NCBI RefSeq assembly: GCF_004522105.1
Contig: NZ_SPUJ01000003.1
Coordinates: forward strand, 496,001 to 560,000
Direction of reading: 5' to 3'
Source: Nocardioides sp. 1609
GTDB lineage: Bacteria > Actinomycetota > Actinomycetes > Propionibacteriales > Nocardioidaceae
Length of the DNA: 64,000 nt
In this document: positions 7,687-16,236 of the stretch, one piece after another
How positions within the stretch are numbered: position 1 is the first letter of the stretch
Layout: each line of letters begins with the position of its first letter
The notes under the pieces: model-generated
Seen by the model: only the letters and a program-made list of their open reading frames with translations
What the model was told of the DNA's origin: nothing
Databases searched by the model: none
Translations under genes and position numbers: made by a program

Positions 7687-8477
7687 CCGAGCTCCACGCG
7701 CTCGCCGAAGCCCGGGGTCAGCGGGACGGCGGTCAGCCCCGAGTCCTGGGCGGCGCGGTGGAAGCGCTGCGGCGGGGTCACGAAGAGCCGGTCGTGGTTG
7801 CGCGGGTGCAGCCGGCGCAGGGCCAGCGGCCAGTAGGTCCCGTAGTGGACGGCGAGCGCCCAGCGCGCGCCGACCGCGGCCACCGCGGCGACGGCCTCCT
7901 CGGGGTCGAGGTGCTCGTCGCCCAGCGTCGGCCCCCAGCCCCCGATCGGCACGGCGGCCAGGTCGACCGGGGCGACGTCGGCGAAGTCGGCGCGGACGCC
8001 GGTGTCGCCGGGGTACCAGACGCTCGTCGTCTGGTCGGTGAAGCGGAACCCGAGGGCCGGCACCTCGTGCGCGCGCCGCGGGAGGTTGTCGCGGCGCCCG
8101 TCGTGGGTCGCCGGCAGCACGTCGATCGAGACCCCCGCCACCACGACGGAGTCCCCGGGCGCGACCTCGACGAGCTCGCGGGAGCGCAGCCCCTTGACCG
8201 CGGCCGGCGCCCCGCGCGGCACGACGACCGGCACGTCGCGCGCGAACCGGGCCAGCGACGGCAGGTGCAGGTGGTCGTGGTGCAGGTGCGAGACGAGGAC
8301 GACGTCGGCGCGGCTGGCCGCCTCCGGCGGCTCGGGCACGGCGCGGCGCAGGTGGTAGAGCCGCCGGGTCATGAGCGGGTCGGTGGCGACCGACGCCGTC
8401 GGCAGGTCGATCGTCATCGACGAGTGACCCCACCACGTGACGCCGGCGGTCCCCCCGCCGGTCGGCACGCGGGTCAC
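7683..8477 (-). CDS. Metallo-beta-lactamase fold hydrolase (UlaG/RomA-like)
   Basis: The protein has 264 residues. The metal-binding HxHxDH-type motif is visible as SHLHHDHLH (~63-70), with further ligands in PATHDGRR, GDTGVRADF and AVHYGTYWPL. The N terminus, VTWWGHSSMTIDL, is the typical opening strand of the lactonase/RomA-like subgroup (NAPE-PLD or UlaG-like). It is probably a cytosolic hydrolase acting on an ester, lactone or phosphodiester bond. It is the middle gene of an operon: ATG overlaps the upstream phosphodiesterase stop (ATGA), and its TGA overlaps the VTT start. The context suggests a membrane-lipid substrate, which is inference. Confidence 0.87.
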   Translation of the reverse strand: MTRVPTGGGTAGVTWWGHSSMTIDLPTASVATDPLMTRRLYHLRRAVPEPPEAASRADVVLVSHLHHDHLHLPSLARFARDVPVVVPRGAPAAVKGLRSRELVEVAPGDSVVVAGVSIDVLPATHDGRRDNLPRRAHEVPALGFRFTDQTTSVWYPGDTGVRADFADVAPVDLAAVPIGGWGPTLGDEHLDPEEAVAAVAAVGARWALAVHYGTYWPLALRRLHPRNHDRLFVTPPQRFHRAAQDSGLTAVPLTPGFGERVELG

Positions 8478-10555
8478 CGCGCGGCCTCCAGGTCGGGGAC
8501 GACGACCTCGTCCTCGGCGCGGCGCAGGCCGAGGTCGACGAGTCGACGCACCAGCAGCCGGTGCACGTCACCGCCCCGGAGCGGGCCGTCGGGCACCGCC
8601 CAGCCGGCCGGGTGCACCAGCAGCGCCTCGGTCTGCCAGCCGCCGAGGCCGCCGTGCGAGCCGACGAGCTCCTCGAAGGCGGCCACCTCCCCGAGGTGGG
8701 GGTCGTAGCGACCGAGGACGACGACGTCGCCGACGTGGCTGCGTCCGTCGAGCGCCAGCAGGTCGGCCGCGGCGAGCGGGCCGTACGGCGCCAGCGGGTC
8801 CTCGCCCCACGCGTCGGGGCCGGCGCCCGACCCGCCGAGCACCCGGAGGCCGCCGGCGTCCTCGACCACCACGGCGCCGTCGCGGCACCGGGTCAGGACG
8901 ACGCCGACGTGCTCGAGCGCGCGGAGGCCGGGCAGCAGCGCGGGCAGCGCCTCCTCGACGTCCTCGCGGTGCAGGCGGCCCGGCCGCCCGGTCAGGTAGA
9001 GGTGGGCGATGCTGCCCGAGGCGACGACCTGCACCGGTGACTCCGCGACCGGCGCGGGCGCCGCCCGCCGCCGGTTCAGGAGCCGGTGCGGCCGCAGCGC
9101 GCCGTGGGTCGGCGTCCCGGTCGCGGCGAGCAGGTTGGCCGGGCCCAGCACCTCGGCGGGTGCCTCCTGCGCGCCGACCTCGACCTCGACGATCTCGCTC
9201 ACCGCCTCGGCGAGCGTGCGCCCCTCGAGCTGGAGGAAGGTGCTGCCCTGGGTCTGGCCGTGGTCGGAGACGACCGCGATCTCGTAGTCGCGACCGACCT
9301 CGCGGGCCAGGTCGGCGAAGAACTGGAGCGCGCGGTCGAGGCTCTCGAAGGTCCGCATCGACTCGGGCCGGGTCGGCCCGGCGTGGTGCGCCACCTCGTC
9401 GTAGTCGACGAAGTCGACGTAGACCACCGGGGTGCCGCGGGCCATGTGCTCGGCGACGATCGCGACGCTGAGGTCCTTCAGGACGACGGTCGTCAGGCCG
9501 CGCAGGAAGACGAACGAGCCGCCCCGGGGCACGCGCGGGACGACGTCGCGGTAGCGCTGGCGCCGACACTGGTACCACTCGGTGACGACCTGACCCGCGA
9601 GGAGCACGACCGAGCGGACGAATCCGGAGCGGGACGCCGCGAACTGCGCCGCCCCCGGCTCGCTGCCGGTCAGCTTGGCGTCGCTCATGGTCAGCGCACG
9701 GAACGGGGCGTCGCCGGAGAAGAGGTTGGCCACGCTCGCTCCCCCGTCGGCGAGCAGCCCGCGACCGGTGGTGAAGTCGGCCTCGGCCACCGCGGCGTCG
9801 GCCGGCCTGCTGCACTCCAGCACCCGCCCGCGCTCCTTGTCGTACCAGCGGAACGCCGGGATCGCGTGCTCCTCGCCGTGCAGGAGCACGGCCTGACCCG
9901 CGGGTGTCGTCGACGGGACGCCGGTGTGCCACCCGCGGAGCACGTGGCTGCCGGAGCGCAGCGTGCGGGTCACGAACGGGATCGCGCCGGCGGCGGCCGC
10001 CTGCCGCAGCAGCGGCTCGGCGACGCCGTCGAGCTGGACCACGAGCAGCCCGGGGCCGCTGACGTCGGTCCGGCGCGCCGTCCGGACGGCCCGACCGAGC
10101 ACCTGGGCGAGGTAGACCTCCCCGCTGGAGGCGTCCACGACCCAGTTGAGGACGGCCGCCACGACCGCGACGCCCCACGCGGCCAGCACCAGCTCGGGGA
10201 AGTCGATCGGCTCGATCGAGGGCACCAGCGCCAGGGCGACGCCGAGCACCACGCTCTGCGCGAGGAACCCGACCAGCAGCAGCCCGAGGACGCCGGTGAT
10301 GACGGTCAGCCGGGTCAGGATCGGCCGGAGGAGCGCACCGACGAGCAGCACCACGAGCACGAGGGTGGCGACCGAGCGGGTGCCGTCCTCGGGCACCTGC
10401 TGCCCCGGCACCAGCCACAGCGTGACCGCGACGGCGAGGAAGGAGACGACGAACGAGCGCAGCACGGCGCGCAGCCAGCGCAGCGAGGGCCGCCAGTGGG
10501 CGATCTCCCGGCCCGCGAGGGCGGCGCGCCTGCTGAGGGAGCCCCGGCCGGTCAC
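8474..10555 (-). CDS. Holin-like membrane domain fused to alkaline-phosphatase-superfamily phosphodiesterase
   Basis: The protein has 693 residues. Residues ~34-140 form four transmembrane helices like the 'phage holin family' (DUF4-type) membrane domain. From ~165 on comes a metallo-phosphodiesterase of the alkaline phosphatase superfamily: LLVVQLDGVAEPLL (metal Asp), PSTTPAGQ (nucleophile region), VDFVDYDEVAHHAG (Asp and His ligands) and AVVSDHGQTQG (Asp-His). The catalytic part probably faces one side of the membrane and cleaves a phosphodiester or pyrophosphate. GTG start at 10555 with TAGGAT 6 nt upstream. It is the first gene of the operon with the MBL and VTT proteins. Confidence 0.85.
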   Translation of the reverse strand: MTGRGSLSRRAALAGREIAHWRPSLRWLRAVLRSFVVSFLAVAVTLWLVPGQQVPEDGTRSVATLVLVVLLVGALLRPILTRLTVITGVLGLLLVGFLAQSVVLGVALALVPSIEPIDFPELVLAAWGVAVVAAVLNWVVDASSGEVYLAQVLGRAVRTARRTDVSGPGLLVVQLDGVAEPLLRQAAAAGAIPFVTRTLRSGSHVLRGWHTGVPSTTPAGQAVLLHGEEHAIPAFRWYDKERGRVLECSRPADAAVAEADFTTGRGLLADGGASVANLFSGDAPFRALTMSDAKLTGSEPGAAQFAASRSGFVRSVVLLAGQVVTEWYQCRRQRYRDVVPRVPRGGSFVFLRGLTTVVLKDLSVAIVAEHMARGTPVVYVDFVDYDEVAHHAGPTRPESMRTFESLDRALQFFADLAREVGRDYEIAVVSDHGQTQGSTFLQLEGRTLAEAVSEIVEVEVGAQEAPAEVLGPANLLAATGTPTHGALRPHRLLNRRRAAPAPVAESPVQVVASGSIAHLYLTGRPGRLHREDVEEALPALLPGLRALEHVGVVLTRCRDGAVVVEDAGGLRVLGGSGAGPDAWGEDPLAPYGPLAAADLLALDGRSHVGDVVVLGRYDPHLGEVAAFEELVGSHGGLGGWQTEALLVHPAGWAVPDGPLRGGDVHRLLVRRLVDLGLRRAEDEVVVPDLEAAR

Positions 10556-10561
10556 CCGTCG

Positions 10562-10567
10562 ATCCTA
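10562..10567 (-). promoter_or_regulatory. -10 hexamer TAGGAT, leaderless start of 10555
   Basis: TAGGAT (minus strand) is 6 nt before the GTG at 10555. Confidence 0.5.
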
Positions 10568-10607
10568 GGGAGGCGCGGTCCGGCCGCGCGCTTGGCATGC
10601 TGGTGGC

Positions 10608-11402
10608 ATGGAGATCTCACTCGCAGGCAGGACCGCCGTGGTCACCGGTTCCACCCAGGGCATCGGGCTGGCCATCGTCACCGGGCTGGCCCGGGCCGGG
10701 GCCCGCGTGGTCGTCAACGGCCGCAGCGACGAGACGTGCGCCCGGGCGGCCGACGAGGTGCGCACGGTCGTCCCCGGCGCGGACGTCGTCCCGGTGGCGG
10801 CCGACGTCGCCACGGCGGCCGGCGCGGCGGCCCTCGTCGCCGCCGTCCCGCACGCCGACGTCCTGGTCAACAACCTCGGCATCTTCGGGGCCCGGCCGGT
10901 GCTCGAGGTCGACGACGACGAGTGGCGGCGCTACTTCGAGGTCAACGTGCTCTCGGGGGTCCGCCTCACCCGCGCCTACCTGCCCGGGATGACGGAGCGG
11001 GGTTGGGGACGGGTGCAGTTCATCTGCAGCGACTCGGCGGTGGTCATCCCCGAGGAGATGGTCCACTACGGGATGACGAAGACCGCGCTGCTCGCGGTCT
11101 CGCGCGGCTACGCGAAGGCGGCCGCCGGCACCGGGGTCACCGTGAACGCCGTGATCGCGGGTCCGACGCACACCGCCGGCGTCGAGGACTTCGTGGCCGA
11201 GCTGGTCGGCGCCGACCTGCCGTGGGAGGAGGCCCAGCGCGAGTTCATGCGACGCCACCGTCCGCAGTCGCTGATCCAGCGCCTCATCGAGCCGGCCGAG
11301 ATCGCGAACCTCTGCACCTACCTGGCCTCCGACGCGGCCTCGGCGACCACGGGCGGCGCGCTGCGCGTCGACGGCGGCTACGTCGACGCGATCCTCCCCT
11401 GA
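10608..11402 (+). CDS. SDR family NAD(P)-dependent oxidoreductase
   Basis: This 264-residue classical short-chain dehydrogenase has the cofactor motif TGSTQGIG (~15-22), the NNLG motif, catalytic Ser in FICSDSAVV, and the active-site Tyr and Lys in VHYGMTKTAL. VDGGYVDAI closes the fold. The substrate is unknown. An insertion before the C terminus (FVAELVGADLPWEEAQREFMRRHRPQSLIQR) is typical of longer SDR proteins. A weak -10 (CATGCT, 10596-10601) lies 6 nt before the ATG. It is monocistronic and convergent with sixA. Confidence 0.88.
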   Translation: MEISLAGRTAVVTGSTQGIGLAIVTGLARAGARVVVNGRSDETCARAADEVRTVVPGADVVPVAADVATAAGAAALVAAVPHADVLVNNLGIFGARPVLEVDDDEWRRYFEVNVLSGVRLTRAYLPGMTERGWGRVQFICSDSAVVIPEEMVHYGMTKTALLAVSRGYAKAAAGTGVTVNAVIAGPTHTAGVEDFVAELVGADLPWEEAQREFMRRHRPQSLIQRLIEPAEIANLCTYLASDAASATTGGALRVDGGYVDAILP

Positions 11403-11427
11403 CCCGGCCGGGGGGTCGGACGAGCCG

Positions 11428-11946
11428 TCAGCCGCGTCCGACGTGGTAGGCGAGGAGCGTCGCCGTGGCGGGGTGCACGTCGGCCCACGGGCCGCGGCAG
11501 GTGAAGACGGCGGTCGCGCTGGTCGGGAACGACCCGGTGGCCATCGCGTTGCCGGCCTCGACGTCGCCCTCGCCGTCGTCGAGGAGCTGGGCGAGGGCGG
11601 CCATGGTCGGGTTGTGGCCCACCACGACGACCGAGGTCACGGCGTCGTCGAGCGCCCGCACCAGGTCGAGCGCGTTGTCGACGTCGGCGGCGTACAGACC
11701 GCGGTCGAGCTCGGGCTCGAGGTCCCAGCCCGCGCCGGCGGCGGTCTCGCGCCACGTCTGCGCCGTGCGCACGGCGGCCGACACGAGGGCGCGCTGCGGG
11801 AGCACCCCTGCCGCCGCCAGCCAGCGGCCGCCGGCCGCGGCATCGGCCCGGCCGCGCTCGCTGAGCTCGCGCTCGAAGTCGGTCGTCCCGAGCGACTCGG
11901 CCTTGGCGTGCCGCACGACCACCAGGGTGCGAGGGGTGTCGACCAT
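11428..11946 (-). CDS. SixA-type histidine phosphatase
   Basis: The protein has 172 residues. The phosphohistidine motif is RHAKAES at the N terminus, with the second His in VVVGHNPTMAAL, and ER-type acidic residues in between. The short length and RHAKAE sequence place it with SixA-like phosphohistidine phosphatases rather than phosphoglycerate mutases. Its physiological substrate is unknown. Upstream in frame a GTG (11955) is possible, but TAAAGT ends 7 nt before the ATG at 11946, and the GTG would overlap that hexamer. It is divergent from cphB. Confidence 0.85.
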   Translation of the reverse strand: MVDTPRTLVVVRHAKAESLGTTDFERELSERGRADAAAGGRWLAAAGVLPQRALVSAAVRTAQTWRETAAGAGWDLEPELDRGLYAADVDNALDLVRALDDAVTSVVVVGHNPTMAALAQLLDDGEGDVEAGNAMATGSFPTSATAVFTCRGPWADVHPATATLLAYHVGRG

Positions 11947-11953
11947 GCCGGTC

Positions 11954-11959
11954 ACTTTA
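11954..11959 (-). promoter_or_regulatory. -10 hexamer TAAAGT, leaderless start of sixA-like gene
   Basis: TAAAGT (minus strand) is 7 nt before the ATG at 11946 and overlaps the alternative GTG start, which argues against that GTG. Confidence 0.5.
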
Positions 11960-11977
11960 GTGCGACCCGGGTCCCCC

Positions 11978-11983
11978 TAGGGT
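11978..11983 (+). promoter_or_regulatory. -10 hexamer TAGGGT, leaderless start of cphB
   Basis: TAGGGT is 7 nt before the ATG at 11991 and overlaps a GTG at 11982, so the ATG is preferred. Confidence 0.5.
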
Positions 11984-11990
11984 GACGCCC

Positions 11991-13070
11991 ATGGCTAGCG
12001 GTCCACTCATGATCATCGGAGGGGCGGAGGACAAGCTCCGCAAGCGCACGATCCTCAAGGAGTTCGTCGCCGCGGCAGGCGGCAGCGAGGCGCGGATCGC
12101 GGTGGTGCCCACGGCGTCCTCGCTCGGTCCGGAGGTCGTCGAGGTCTACGACGCCCTCTTCCGTCGCGAGGGGGCCGCCGACGTCGTCGCGGTCCGTCCG
12201 GAGCACCGTGACGACGCGCACGACCCCGAGGTCGTCGCGCGGGTGGCCGGCGCCACCGGCATCTTCATGACCGGCGGCAACCAGCTGAAGCTGTCGGCGA
12301 TCATCTGCGGGACGCCGCTCGGCGAGGCGATCGTCGCGGCGCGCGAGCGGGGCGCCGTCGTGGCCGGCACGTCGGCCGGCGCCAGCATCCAGTCCAGCCA
12401 CATGGTCGCCTTCGGCGGCCCGGGCTCCACCCCGAAGCAGCGGATGACCCAGGTCGCGGCCGGTCTCGGCCTCGTGGAGTCGTCGGTGATCGACCAGCAC
12501 TTCGACCAGCGCAACCGCTACGGTCGGCTTCTCATGATCGTTGCCCAGTCGCCGCAGCTGCTCGGGATCGGCGTGGACGAGGACACCTGCGCCGTCGTCG
12601 AGCGGGTCGGCGCGCACGGCGACGAGCACGAGGTGATGCGGGTGGTCGGACGCGGCGCCGTGACGATCATGGACCCCTCCCGGATCACCACCAACGCCTT
12701 CGAGGCCCGCCGCTCGGCGCCCATCCTGGCCAGCGGCGTCGTCCTGCACGTGCTGCCGGAGGGCTCGGCCTTCGACCTGACCACGCGCACCCTGCTGCCG
12801 CACGTCGCCGAGGTCGACCCCGGCGAGGCCGCGGAGATGGCCGAGGCCGGCCAGGACCTGCGCGAGATGGCGCGCGACATCGCCGCCGCCGACACCTCCC
12901 CCGGCACCTTGAAGCGGCGCCTCGCCCGCAGTCGCGGCGCGACGCCGCGCAGGCCCCCAGCCACCCATCCGGCAGCACAGCCTGCAGCACAGCCGGCAGC
13001 GCAGCCGGCAGCGCAGCCGGCAGCGCAGCCGGCAGCCCACCCGGAACCGACGGACGGAGCGACCCCGTGA
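11991..13070 (+). CDS. cphB: Cyanophycinase
   Basis: The 359-residue serine exopeptidase cleaves the storage polymer cyanophycin (poly-Asp backbone with Arg side chains) to beta-Asp-Arg dipeptides. Visible family features are the N-terminal LMIIGGAEDK, the MTGGNQLKL segment, and the nucleophile Ser in VAGTSAGASIQS; the C-terminal metal-free peptidase S51 fold ends near residue ~285. The tail (~325-350) is six near-identical 4-residue units (PAAQ type) encoded by a 12-bp tandem repeat, and is unlikely to be part of the fold. The GTGA overlap with cphA shows a coupled operon. Confidence 0.95.
   Translation: MASGPLMIIGGAEDKLRKRTILKEFVAAAGGSEARIAVVPTASSLGPEVVEVYDALFRREGAADVVAVRPEHRDDAHDPEVVARVAGATGIFMTGGNQLKLSAIICGTPLGEAIVAARERGAVVAGTSAGASIQSSHMVAFGGPGSTPKQRMTQVAAGLGLVESSVIDQHFDQRNRYGRLLMIVAQSPQLLGIGVDEDTCAVVERVGAHGDEHEVMRVVGRGAVTIMDPSRITTNAFEARRSAPILASGVVLHVLPEGSAFDLTTRTLLPHVAEVDPGEAAEMAEAGQDLREMARDIAAADTSPGTLKRRLARSRGATPRRPPATHPAAQPAAQPAAQPAAQPAAQPAAHPEPTDGATP
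12971..13042 (+). repeat. 12-bp tandem repeat inside the 3' end of cphB
   Basis: Six consecutive 12-bp units of the type GGCAGCGCAGCC, three of them identical, encode an Ala-Ala-Gln-Pro array. Changes in unit number would keep the reading frame. Confidence 0.85.
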
Positions 13071-15838
13071 GCGAGCGACCGACCCCCGACCTCTCGATCG
13101 TCGAGACCCGCGTCTACCGCGGCGCCAACATCTGGTCCTACGACAAGGCCATCCACCTCGTCGTCGACCTCGGCGCGCTCGAGGAGTTCCCGACCAACAC
13201 CATCCCGGGGTTCACCGACAACATCCTGGCGATGCTGCCCGGCCTGAGGGAGCACTCCTGCTCCCGCGGCAAGCGCGGCGGCTTCGTGGAGCGGCTCAAC
13301 GAGGGCACCTGGCTCGGCCACGTCGCCGAGCACACCGCGCTGGCCCTGCAGCAGGTCGTCGGGCACGACATGCGGCGCGGGAAGACCCGCGGCGTCAAGG
13401 GCCACAAGGGCCTCTACAACGTCATCTTCGGCTACGCCGACGAGCAGGTCGGGCTGGCGGCGGGACGGCTCGCCGTCCGGCTGGTCAACCACCTCGTCGA
13501 GGCCGACCCCGAGTTCGACTGGGACACCGAGCTCGAGGAGTTCATCCGCCGGGCCCAGCGCACGGCGTTCGGCCCCTCGACGCAGGCGATCCTCGACGAG
13601 GCCGTCTCGCGCGACATCCCCTGGATCCGGCTCAACCAGCACTCGCTCGTGCAGCTCGGGCAGGGCGTCCACGCCAAGCGCATCCGCGCCACGATGACCT
13701 CCAACACCTCCGCCATCGCCGTCGACATCGCCTCCGACAAGGACCTCACCACCTCGCTGCTCGGCGCGGCCGGGCTCCCGGTGCCCAAGCAGGAGGTGAT
13801 GCGGACCGTCGACCAGGCGGTCCGCGCCGCCGAGCGGATCGGCTACCCGGTCGTGCTGAAGCCGCTCGACGGCAACCACGGCCGCGGCGTGATCCTCGAC
13901 AACGAGAACGAGGACGACGTCCGCGCGGCCTTCGAGCTCGCCCAGGCCGAGTCGCGGCGCGGCGTGGTCCTGGTCGAGTCGCAGATCGTCGGCAAGGACT
14001 ACCGCTGCCTGATCATCGACGGCCGGGTCGCCGCGATCGCCGAGCGGGTGCCGGCGTCGGTCACCGGTGACGGGATCTCCACGGTCGAGCAGCTCGTCGA
14101 CACCGCGAACGCCGACCCGCGCCGCGGCGTCGGGCACGAGAAGGTGCTGACCCGGATCAAGGTCGACCAGGCCGCGATCGAGCTCGCCCGCGAGCAGGGC
14201 TTCGCCATGACCGACGTCCCGCCCGAGGGCACGCCGGTCAAGCTCGCCCTCACCGGCAACATGTCGACCGGTGGCATCTCGATCGACCGCACCTTCGAGG
14301 CCCACCCGGAGAACGTCGAGATCGCCGAGGAGGCCGCCCGGATGGTCGGCCTCGACATCGCCGGCATCGACTTCATCTGCCCCGACATCACCGAGCCCGT
14401 CCGCGAGACCGGCGGCGCGATCTGCGAGGTCAACGCCGCACCCGGGTTCCGGATGCACACGCACCCGACGATCGGCGAGCCGCAGTTCATCGCCAAGCCC
14501 GTCGTCGACATGCTCTTCCCGCCCGGCGCGACCTCGCGGATCCCGATCATCGCGGTCACCGGCACCAACGGGAAGACGACGACCTCCCGGATGATCAGCC
14601 ACATCTTCAAGGGCATGGGCCGCAAGGTCGGCATGACGTCGACCGACGGCGTCGTCATCGACGAGCGGCTGCTGATCCGCGCCGACGCCTCGGGTCCCCG
14701 GTCGGCCCGCATGGTGCTCCAGAACCCGCGCGTCGACATGGCGGTCTTCGAGGTCGCCCGCGGCGGCATCCTGCGCGAGGGCCTCGGCTACGAGCGCAAC
14801 GACGTCGCCGTCGTCGTCAACGTGCAGCCCGACCACCTCGGCCTGCGCGGCATCGACACCGTCGAGCAGCTCGCCGACGTCAAGGCCGTCCTGGTGGAGG
14901 CGGTCCCGCGCGACGGGCACGCCGTCCTCAACGCCGACGACCCGCTGGTGCGGGCGATGCGGCGTCGCTGCTCGGGCCAGGTCGTCTGGTTCTCCATGGA
15001 GGAGCCGGGCACCGAGGTCCGCGACATGATCGACGCCCACTGCCGCCGCGGGGGCAAGGCGCTGGTGCTGAACCAGACCGAGCGTGGCGAGATGATCGTG
15101 GTCAAGCACGGACCACGCGAGATGCAGATGGCCTTCACGCACCTGCTGCCCGCGACGTTCAACGGCCGGGCCCGGATGAACGTGCAGAACACCCTGGCCG
15201 CCGCCGCCGCGGCGTTCGCGGCCGGCGCGCCGCTGCACGACATCCGGCAGGGGCTGCGGACGTTCTCGACCAGCTACTACCTCTCCCCCGGGCGGCTCAA
15301 CGAGGTCGACGTCAACGGCGTCAACGTCATCGTCGACTACTGCCACAACGCCCCCGGCATGCGGATGCTCGGCGACTTCGTCGACCGCACCGGCGACCTG
15401 CTGGAGTCCTCCCACGAGCTGGCGCGCCCGTCGCGGATCGGCGTCATCGCCACCGCCGGCGACCGGCGGGACCAGGACATGCGCGAGCTCGGCGAGATCG
15501 CCGCGCAGCACTTCGACGTCGTCATCATCCGCGAGGACGTCGGCCTGCGCGGCCGCGAGCGGGGCGACGTCGCCCGCTTCGTCGACGAGGGCGTGCGGTC
15601 GGCGATGGCCGCCGGAGCGCGGTGCAAGCAGGTCGAGACCGTGCTCGACGAGATCGAGGCGGTCCGGCACGGCCTGTCGCGCGCCAACCGGGGCGACCTG
15701 CTCGTCATCTGCGTCGACAAGCACGCCGCGGTGATGACCGAGCTCGAGACCTGGTCGTCGATGGCCCAGGCCGGGGCGGGCGCGTCGGAGGACGCACCCG
15801 CCGCTGACCCGGACTTCTCGCCGGCGCCCGCCGAGTGA
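13067..15838 (+). CDS. cphA: Cyanophycin synthetase
   Basis: The 923-residue enzyme polymerises Asp and Arg into cyanophycin, using ATP for each addition. Three parts are visible: the N domain (~1-170, TRVYRGANIWSYDKAIHLV), an ATP-grasp domain (~215-480, VLKPLDGNHGRGVI; ICEVNAAPGFRMHTHP) that activates the backbone carboxylate and adds Asp, and a Mur-ligase-like domain (~490-870, Walker A GTNGKTTTSR at ~499) that adds Arg to the Asp side chain. Length and motifs are those of CphA1. The GTG start overlaps the cphB stop. The organism can therefore probably make and degrade cyanophycin as a nitrogen store. Confidence 0.96.
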   Translation: MSERPTPDLSIVETRVYRGANIWSYDKAIHLVVDLGALEEFPTNTIPGFTDNILAMLPGLREHSCSRGKRGGFVERLNEGTWLGHVAEHTALALQQVVGHDMRRGKTRGVKGHKGLYNVIFGYADEQVGLAAGRLAVRLVNHLVEADPEFDWDTELEEFIRRAQRTAFGPSTQAILDEAVSRDIPWIRLNQHSLVQLGQGVHAKRIRATMTSNTSAIAVDIASDKDLTTSLLGAAGLPVPKQEVMRTVDQAVRAAERIGYPVVLKPLDGNHGRGVILDNENEDDVRAAFELAQAESRRGVVLVESQIVGKDYRCLIIDGRVAAIAERVPASVTGDGISTVEQLVDTANADPRRGVGHEKVLTRIKVDQAAIELAREQGFAMTDVPPEGTPVKLALTGNMSTGGISIDRTFEAHPENVEIAEEAARMVGLDIAGIDFICPDITEPVRETGGAICEVNAAPGFRMHTHPTIGEPQFIAKPVVDMLFPPGATSRIPIIAVTGTNGKTTTSRMISHIFKGMGRKVGMTSTDGVVIDERLLIRADASGPRSARMVLQNPRVDMAVFEVARGGILREGLGYERNDVAVVVNVQPDHLGLRGIDTVEQLADVKAVLVEAVPRDGHAVLNADDPLVRAMRRRCSGQVVWFSMEEPGTEVRDMIDAHCRRGGKALVLNQTERGEMIVVKHGPREMQMAFTHLLPATFNGRARMNVQNTLAAAAAAFAAGAPLHDIRQGLRTFSTSYYLSPGRLNEVDVNGVNVIVDYCHNAPGMRMLGDFVDRTGDLLESSHELARPSRIGVIATAGDRRDQDMRELGEIAAQHFDVVIIREDVGLRGRERGDVARFVDEGVRSAMAAGARCKQVETVLDEIEAVRHGLSRANRGDLLVICVDKHAAVMTELETWSSMAQAGAGASEDAPAADPDFSPAPAE

Positions 15839-15848
15839 CCCGCACCTC

Positions 15849-16214
15849 GTGAGGATCCTCGACCTCTCCGCGGCCGCCCGCCGCCCGGTCGAGGCCAACG
15901 GCAGCGTCGGCTTCAGCATCGGCGCGATCGGCATCACCGCCGAGACGCACCTGGTCACCGTCACGCTGCGACCCGGCGGCGTCGTCGGGCGCCACCCGGC
16001 GGCGGGGCGCCAGCTGCTCGTCGTCCTCTCGGGCGACGCGTCGGTGTCCGGGAGCAACGGCGACCCGGTCGAGATCGGCCCCGGGGAGGCCGCGGTCTGG
16101 GAGCCGAACGAGCTGCACGAGACGCGGACGACGTCCGGGCTGGTCGCGCTGGTGATCGAGGGCGACCTCGACCTCGGCCGTCCGGGGCACCACGTCGACC
16201 CGGGCGACGTCTGA
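15849..16214 (+). CDS. Small cupin-domain protein
   Basis: The protein has 121 residues with one cupin beta-barrel: VTVTLRPGGVVGRHPAAGRQLLVVLSG (motif 1 region) and GEAAVWEPNELHETRTTSGLVALVIEG (motif 2). Motif 1 has only one His where metal-binding cupins usually have two, so metal binding is uncertain. It begins 10 bp after cphA on the same strand and is probably co-transcribed with it. A sensor or binding role linked to cyanophycin or amino-acid metabolism is possible, but this is inference from position only. Confidence 0.75.
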   Translation: MRILDLSAAARRPVEANGSVGFSIGAIGITAETHLVTVTLRPGGVVGRHPAAGRQLLVVLSGDASVSGSNGDPVEIGPGEAAVWEPNELHETRTTSGLVALVIEGDLDLGRPGHHVDPGDV

Positions 16215-16236
16215 CCTCGTCCGGCATCCTGGTCCC

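Noticed and set aside
12518..16057. 1179-residue open frame antisense to cphB-cphA
   Set aside because: Composition is Asp/Arg/Gly/His-rich shadow sequence; cphB and cphA have clear motifs on the other strand.
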